DNA from: Phycisphaerae bacterium
Lineage (GTDB): Bacteria > Planctomycetota > Phycisphaerae > Sedimentisphaerales > Anaerobacaceae
Assembly: GCA_030602845.1 (NCBI GenBank)
Contig: JAUVYZ010000042.1
Location: forward strand, 1-10,444
Direction of reading: 5' to 3'
Length of the DNA: 10,444 bases
In this document: positions 6,862-10,444 of the stretch, piece by piece
How the letters are laid out: every line of letters begins with the position of its first letter
Position numbering within the stretch: position 1 is the first letter of the stretch
Made by a program: the position numbers and the translations under genes
The notes under the pieces: generated by a model
The model's input: only the letters and a program-made list of their open reading frames with translations
What the model was told of the DNA's origin: nothing
Database searches by the model: none

Positions 6862-8139
6862 CTATTTTTTTGTTATGCGATTTCCAACGGAGTTCATGTA
6901 TGGCCGAAGGACTTTTGGTACTGTTATTGAGCCGTCGGCGTTCTGGTAGAGTTCAAGAATGGGTATCAATATTCGAGGGCTTGCAATTACTGTATTGTTT
7001 AGAGTATGACAGAAAACATTTTTCTTTGTCGCAGGGTCTTTGTACCGAAGGTTCATTCGCCTTGCCTGAAAGTCGTAGAGTTTGCTCGCGCTGTGCGTTT
7101 CGCAGTAGTTGTTTCGCGAGGGCATCCAGGCCTCTATATCGAATTTTTTGGCCTGGCCTCTGCCCAGATCGCCGGTACAAACGTTGGCAACGCGGTAGGG
7201 CAACTCCAGTGCCTGCATTACAGCCTCGGCGTTGGCCAGAATCTCAGCGTGGAACTTGTTGCTTTCCTCGACACTGTTTTTACAGATAACCACCTGCTCG
7301 ATCTTATCGAACTGATGGATTCTGTAAAGCCCATAGGTATCTTTGCCCGCCGCTCCTGCCTCACGTCTAAAGCAGCTTGATAATGCCACATATTTTAGCG
7401 GTAGCTCCTCAGCGTTTAATATCTCACCCATATGGTAAGCCGTCAATGGCACCTCGGCGGTCCCTGAGAGATTGAGCTGGTCTTTTTCCATTCGGTATGT
7501 TTGGTCCTCGGAGCCCGGGAAAAAACCGGTGCCTGTCATCGTCTCATCTTTCATAAGGACCGGCACCGAAAACGGGACATACCCTTTATCAACCATAAAG
7601 TCCATTGCGAACCGCAGAACAGCCCAGTGCAGTAGTGCCCCGTCACCCTTTAGGAAGTAGTTTCTCGTCCCCGCTAATTTCACGCCTCGTTCGATGTCAA
7701 TAATGCCCAGAGCCAGACCCAATTGCACGTGGTCTTTCGGCTCGAAATCGAACTGCCTTACTTTGCCCTCTCTTCTTATTTCAACATTTTGCGTGTCGTC
7801 TTTGCCGAAAGGCACATCATCATCAGCGGGCTGCGGTACGAACAACACCAATTCATCAAATTCCGGCTGCAATGTTTTGATATTCGCATTAATTAAAATC
7901 TCTATCTCCTTTAATTCTAAAAGCCTGTTCAACTTTGCAGCTTTCTCAACTCCATCAAGCTTTGGAATTGATTTACCGATTTGATTCTTTTCGGTGGAAA
8001 TATCCTGCAGTTGCTTTTTTGCGGTTCTCAGTCCAGAATCCACTTCAAGCAATCTATCGATGTCCACGTCAAAGCCCTTGGCTTTGGCTGCGTCTTTAAA
8101 CTTCTGTGGATTCTCTCGTATTAGTTTGATATCAATCAT
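6862..8139 (-). CDS. serS: Seryl-tRNA synthetase
   Basis: Class II aminoacyl-tRNA synthetase that charges tRNA-Ser with serine in the cytosol; 425 residues, the normal length. Residues about 1-105 are the N-terminal tRNA-binding coiled-coil arm, beginning MIDIKLIRENP. The catalytic domain has the serine-binding TAE (227-229), motif 2 FRREAG (257-262) followed by RIHQFDKIE, the YDFQARRMNLRY segment (355-366) and motif 3. Motif 3 reads LNNTVIASPRILIPILE in place of the common NGSGLAVGRTL form; the essential Arg389 is kept. The end PKVLRPYM is typical. The start ATG lies one base after the stop of the upstream ketosynthase frame, so the ribosome site sits inside that gene and translational coupling is plausible. 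The stop is TAG, followed at a distance by the 34-base hairpin repeat. Confidence 0.96.
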   Translation of the reverse strand: MIDIKLIRENPQKFKDAAKAKGFDVDIDRLLEVDSGLRTAKKQLQDISTEKNQIGKSIPKLDGVEKAAKLNRLLELKEIEILINANIKTLQPEFDELVLFVPQPADDDVPFGKDDTQNVEIRREGKVRQFDFEPKDHVQLGLALGIIDIERGVKLAGTRNYFLKGDGALLHWAVLRFAMDFMVDKGYVPFSVPVLMKDETMTGTGFFPGSEDQTYRMEKDQLNLSGTAEVPLTAYHMGEILNAEELPLKYVALSSCFRREAGAAGKDTYGLYRIHQFDKIEQVVICKNSVEESNKFHAEILANAEAVMQALELPYRVANVCTGDLGRGQAKKFDIEAWMPSRNNYCETHSASKLYDFQARRMNLRYKDPATKKNVFCHTLNNTVIASPRILIPILELYQNADGSITVPKVLRPYMNSVGNRITKK

Positions 8140-8140
8140 G

Positions 8141-9448
8141 TTATTCTTCGTATCTTTTAATAATTACCACGTTATTCTGTCCGCCGAATCCGAAGGACTC
8201 GTTCATTGCGACATTGACCGGCATTTTTCTCGGCTCATTAGGTACGTAATCCAGGTCAAGCTCAGGGTCAGGGTCGTTTAGGTTCATTGTCGGCGGGACT
8301 ATATTATCACGTATTGCCAGAACACAGGTAATCAATTCCGCGGCCCCGGCTGCGCCAATTAAATGTCCAAACATACTCTTGACACTGCTGGCAGGAATAT
8401 TTTTCGCATCTTCTTTGAAAACCGCCTTGATTGCCTTGGTCTCTATCGAGTCGTTTTACGTAGTGCTTGTGCCGTGCGTGTTTATGTAATCTACTTGCCT
8501 TTCGCTAATGCCGGCATCGGCAAGTGCCGCAGTTATCGCCTGGATTGCACCTCTGCCTTGCTCGTGCATATCAGTAACTCTGAAAGCATCGGAACTGCTG
8601 CCGTAGCCGATGACTTCGGCCAAGATTTCCACGCCTCTCTTTTTGGCTGAATTCTGCGATTCGAGAATTAACATCGCTGCCCCTTCACCGAGGATGAAAC
8701 CATCCCTGCCGGCTGAAAACGGCCTTGATGCTGTCTCGGGACTGTCGTTTCTTGTCGATAGGGCGGTAAGACGGTTAAAGCCCGTAAGACCCAAGGGGTG
8801 TATCATCGAATGGGCACCGCCTGCAATCATTACGTTCGCATTGCCCCTGCGGATTATCATCATTGCTTCACCGACGGCTTGAGTGCTCGCTGCACAGGCG
8901 GTCAGGCAGCTTCTTGTCGGCCCGCGTGCGCCCGTGAGCATTGCGATATGAGCAGCCGGCATATTCGGCTCCTGCTCAAGCTCACGCATCGGGCTCATTC
9001 CGCTGAGAGCCACCTCTGCCCATCGTCCCCAGTCCATTTCGCTTTTGTCCGTGTCCCAGGCTTCCACGATAGCGCCGAAGAATACATCATTGTCAACGGA
9101 GCCTTCGCCTGCACCCAGATAAATCCCTAATCTGCTGCGGTCTATTCCGTCGGCCGGCTTGTCGGTTTCGATATCAATCCCCGCCTGTTCGCAGGCCTGG
9201 ACCACTGCGCCGATGGCAAACCCGGAGCCTCGATTGCTGTCTTTGTGCATCTCCGGATTCTTTGTATATTTTGCAAAGTCGTAATCTTTAACTTCGGCAC
9301 TGAAGGTGGTAGGAAACGTCGAAGCGTCGAAAATGGTGGTTTTGGCCATTCCGCTCTTGCCCGCTAACATCGCTTTCCAGAGGGTCTCTACATCGTGGCC
9401 CAGAGGACAGACAATGCCCATTCCGGTTATTACCACGCGCTCAGCCAT
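8141..9448 (-). pseudogene. Beta-ketoacyl-ACP synthase (FabF-like, KS-alpha type), broken by one in-frame stop
   Basis: Condensing enzyme of fatty-acid or polyketide synthesis. The frame spans 435 codons from ATG 9448, preceded by a good AAAGG, to TAA 8143. Codon 331 is a TAA. The first piece (9448-8456, 330 residues) starts MAERVVITGMGIVCPLGHD and holds nucleophile Cys185 in LTACAAS and His325 in NTHGTSTT. After the stop the same frame continues without a gap as NDSIETKAIKAVF, then VKSMFGHLIGAAGAAEL with the second catalytic His362, and ends NESFGFGGQNNVVIIKRYEE. All three members of the Cys-His-His triad are thus encoded, but the stop separates the last one. A stretch before Cys185 (about 115-170) is longer than in standard FabF. 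The downstream part shows no decay. Recent nonsense mutation, a sequence error and readthrough all remain possible. It follows the KS-beta-like gene and precedes serS by one base. Confidence 0.85.
8456..8458 (-). other. In-frame TAA interrupting the ketosynthase gene
   Basis: On the - strand the codons read ACT ACG TAA AAC GAC, giving T-T-stop-N-D inside the conserved HGTSTxxND motif. Single-base changes to TAC (Tyr) or AAA (Lys) would restore residues often found at this place. TAA is the normal stop of comEC, the amidohydrolase gene and the neighbouring KS gene, so it is not a reassigned sense codon here. Confidence 0.9.
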
Positions 9449-9456
9449 TTATTCGA

Positions 9457-9461
9457 CCTTT
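9457..9461 (-). promoter_or_regulatory. Ribosome binding site of the interrupted ketosynthase gene
   Basis: Reading on the - strand, AAAGG lies 8 bases before ATG 9448. This supports that start and shows that translation of the broken gene could still begin. Confidence 0.55.
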
Positions 9462-9485
9462 AAAATTGTTTCTGTTTCTATCATT

Positions 9486-9590
9486 TCGAATAATGAATAT
9501 CCAAACCGAATTTTGAATGTCGAAGTAAAACCGGTTAAGCTTCTTTATTTTCTTTTTTGGCGTTCATTATTCGATATTCGATATTCAATT
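9486..9590. repeat. AT-rich inverted repeat between the two ketosynthase genes
   Basis: TCGAATAATGAA at 9486-9497 is the perfect reverse complement of TTCATTATTCGA at 9563-9574, with 65 bases between. The right arm runs directly into a short tandem of the unit TCGATAT (9571-9587, about 2.4 units). It fills most of the 156-base gap, and I see no gene, RNA or clear promoter there. Short repeats built from ATTCGATATTC-type units are scattered in many environmental genomes; that this is such a dispersed element is inference. Confidence 0.6.
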
Positions 9591-9604
9591 AGGTATCTGC
9601 GACT

Positions 9605-10444
9605 TTAAGGTCCTTTCAACACTAAGGCCGCTGTTTGTCCGCCGTATGTATAACTGCAGCAGAGTATATGGCGGATTTTTTTCTGCTTTGGCTCTTTCAC
9701 AATATTCAAATTGCAGCCATCGGGCTTTCTGTCGCAATTTTTTGCAGCCGGTATCTTACTCTCGGTCATTGCACAAACCGCAGCGACAACGTCAATAGCA
9801 CCGCCTGCGGCGCCTGTGTTACTGAGCATACTTTTTGTCGGCCAGACTGCCGGCTTTGTTGCTGCTTCGCCAAGGGCCGCCTGGATTGCTTTTGCTTCAG
9901 CCAGGTCATCGGCAGGTATCCCCGTTCCGTGCGGAATAATCAGGTCCAAATCCTCCGGCTGAATCCGTGCATCCGCCATTGCTTTTTCTATTGCTATTTG
10001 TAAGCCATAACCGTCCGGCTCAAGACACTCATACGCCGGGTTGATATTATTGCTGTGCCCGACCCCGACCACTTCGGCATAAATTTTTGCGCCTCGCCTC
10101 TGGGCATTCTCCGAGTTTTCCAATACAACCATCCCGGCTCCTTCCCCGAAAACCGCGCCCCTGGCATCGGCGTCGAAAGGCCTGCACGCTGTAGTGGGAC
10201 TGTTGTTGTTTTCGCTGGTAGTCCTTTTAAGCAGGCACTGGCGAATCATAACTATCGGATTGACCTTTGCTTCAGCGCCGCCGGCCAGGGCGTAGACAGC
10301 GTCGCCGCGGGCGATAATCTGCGTTGCTTCGCCTATCGCCAGATGCGCAGCCGCTTCAGCACATGTGATAGTGTTGCTCGGCCCCTGTATGTCGTGAATA
10401 ATACCTATATGGCAGGCGAGCATATTGGGCAGATATTTCAGCAG
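9605..10444 (-). CDS. Ketosynthase-like protein without catalytic Cys (chain-length-factor/KS-beta-like), C-terminal part
   Basis: The frame runs in from beyond the right edge (LLKYLPNMLACHIGI...) and ends at TAA 9607; 279 residues are visible, so about the first third is missing. It is a thiolase-fold ketosynthase: GPSNTITCAEAAAHLAIGEA, then CRPFDADARGAVFGEGAGMVVLE, IIPHGTGIPADD and a GGQTAALVLKG end. Aligned without gaps to the neighbouring ketosynthase between GP and GEA, the nucleophile Cys is a Glu (codon 10355-10357). The HGT histidine is kept (codon 9929-9931), but the second histidine of the K...GH motif is Asn in TKSMLSNTGAAGG (codon 9818-9820). It should not condense alone; by analogy with KS-beta/chain-length factors it would pair with a catalytic ketosynthase, here the downstream gene 156 bases away. 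The product of the pathway is unknown. Confidence 0.88.
   Translation of the reverse strand: MLKYLPNMLACHIGIIHDIQGPSNTITCAEAAAHLAIGEATQIIARGDAVYALAGGAEAKVNPIVMIRQCLLKRTTSENNNSPTTACRPFDADARGAVFGEGAGMVVLENSENAQRRGAKIYAEVVGVGHSNNINPAYECLEPDGYGLQIAIEKAMADARIQPEDLDLIIPHGTGIPADDLAEAKAIQAALGEAATKPAVWPTKSMLSNTGAAGGAIDVVAAVCAMTESKIPAAKNCDRKPDGCNLNIVKEPKQKKIRHILCCSYTYGGQTAALVLKGP

Noticed and set aside
6855..7289. Open frame of 144 codons on the + strand over the 3' half of serS
   Set aside because: It is antisense to motif 2 and motif 3 of SerS, Cys/Arg-rich in composition and matches no family.
8456..8458. Stop codon reassignment to explain the ketosynthase interruption
   Set aside because: TAA terminates comEC, the amidohydrolase, the KS-beta-like gene and this gene's own natural end, and TAG and TGA also end genes here, so all three stops are used as stops.
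10361..10363. Cys in TCAEAA of the KS-beta-like protein as the active-site nucleophile
   Set aside because: Spacing from the conserved GP before it and GEA after it matches the neighbouring ketosynthase without a gap only if Glu, two residues later, occupies the nucleophile position.

Overview
The window looks like ordinary chromosome from a Gram-negative-type bacterium, most likely a Planctomycetota (Phycisphaerae-like) environmental lineage. That guess is inference. It rests on a prepilin peptidase with a GLGDVHLMG second motif, a lipid-anchored OmpA/MotB-type protein, a SerS with an unusual motif 3, and an unusual pair of ketosynthase-like genes. I see no RNA gene, transposase, phage gene or CRISPR array. 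No gap without a gene exceeds 300 bases. The longest, between the two ketosynthase genes, is 156 bases and holds a repeat.

Layout. The + strand carries the 3' end of argG (1-312), a prepilin peptidase (367-1527) and an OmpA-family lipoprotein (1588-2259). The rest is transcribed on the - strand. Read from the right edge, it runs: a partial ketosynthase-like gene lacking catalytic residues (KS-beta-like, 10444-9605); a catalytic-type ketosynthase broken by one in-frame TAA (9448-8141); serS (8139-6862); an exported N-acyl-D-amino-acid deacylase-like amidohydrolase (6724-5096); and comEC (4956-2275). The OmpA gene and comEC converge with 15 bases between them.

How the genes relate. The two ketosynthase genes look like a KS-alpha/KS-beta pair, the arrangement known from type II polyketide and related specialised fatty-acid systems; the rest of the cluster would lie to the right of the window. 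The catalytic partner would be inactive unless the stop is a sequencing error or is read through. The broken KS ends one base before the serS start, so these two are probably co-transcribed. Prepilin peptidase and ComEC are both parts of DNA uptake machinery, but they lie on opposite strands and no other competence gene is visible.

The most distinctive non-coding structure is a set of short dispersed palindromic repeats. A nearly identical 34-base hairpin repeat sits on each side of the amidohydrolase gene in the same orientation. A 9-base-period inverted repeat sits in frame inside comEC, with a related 18-base copy in the intergenic region just upstream of comEC. An AT-rich inverted repeat separates the two ketosynthase genes.
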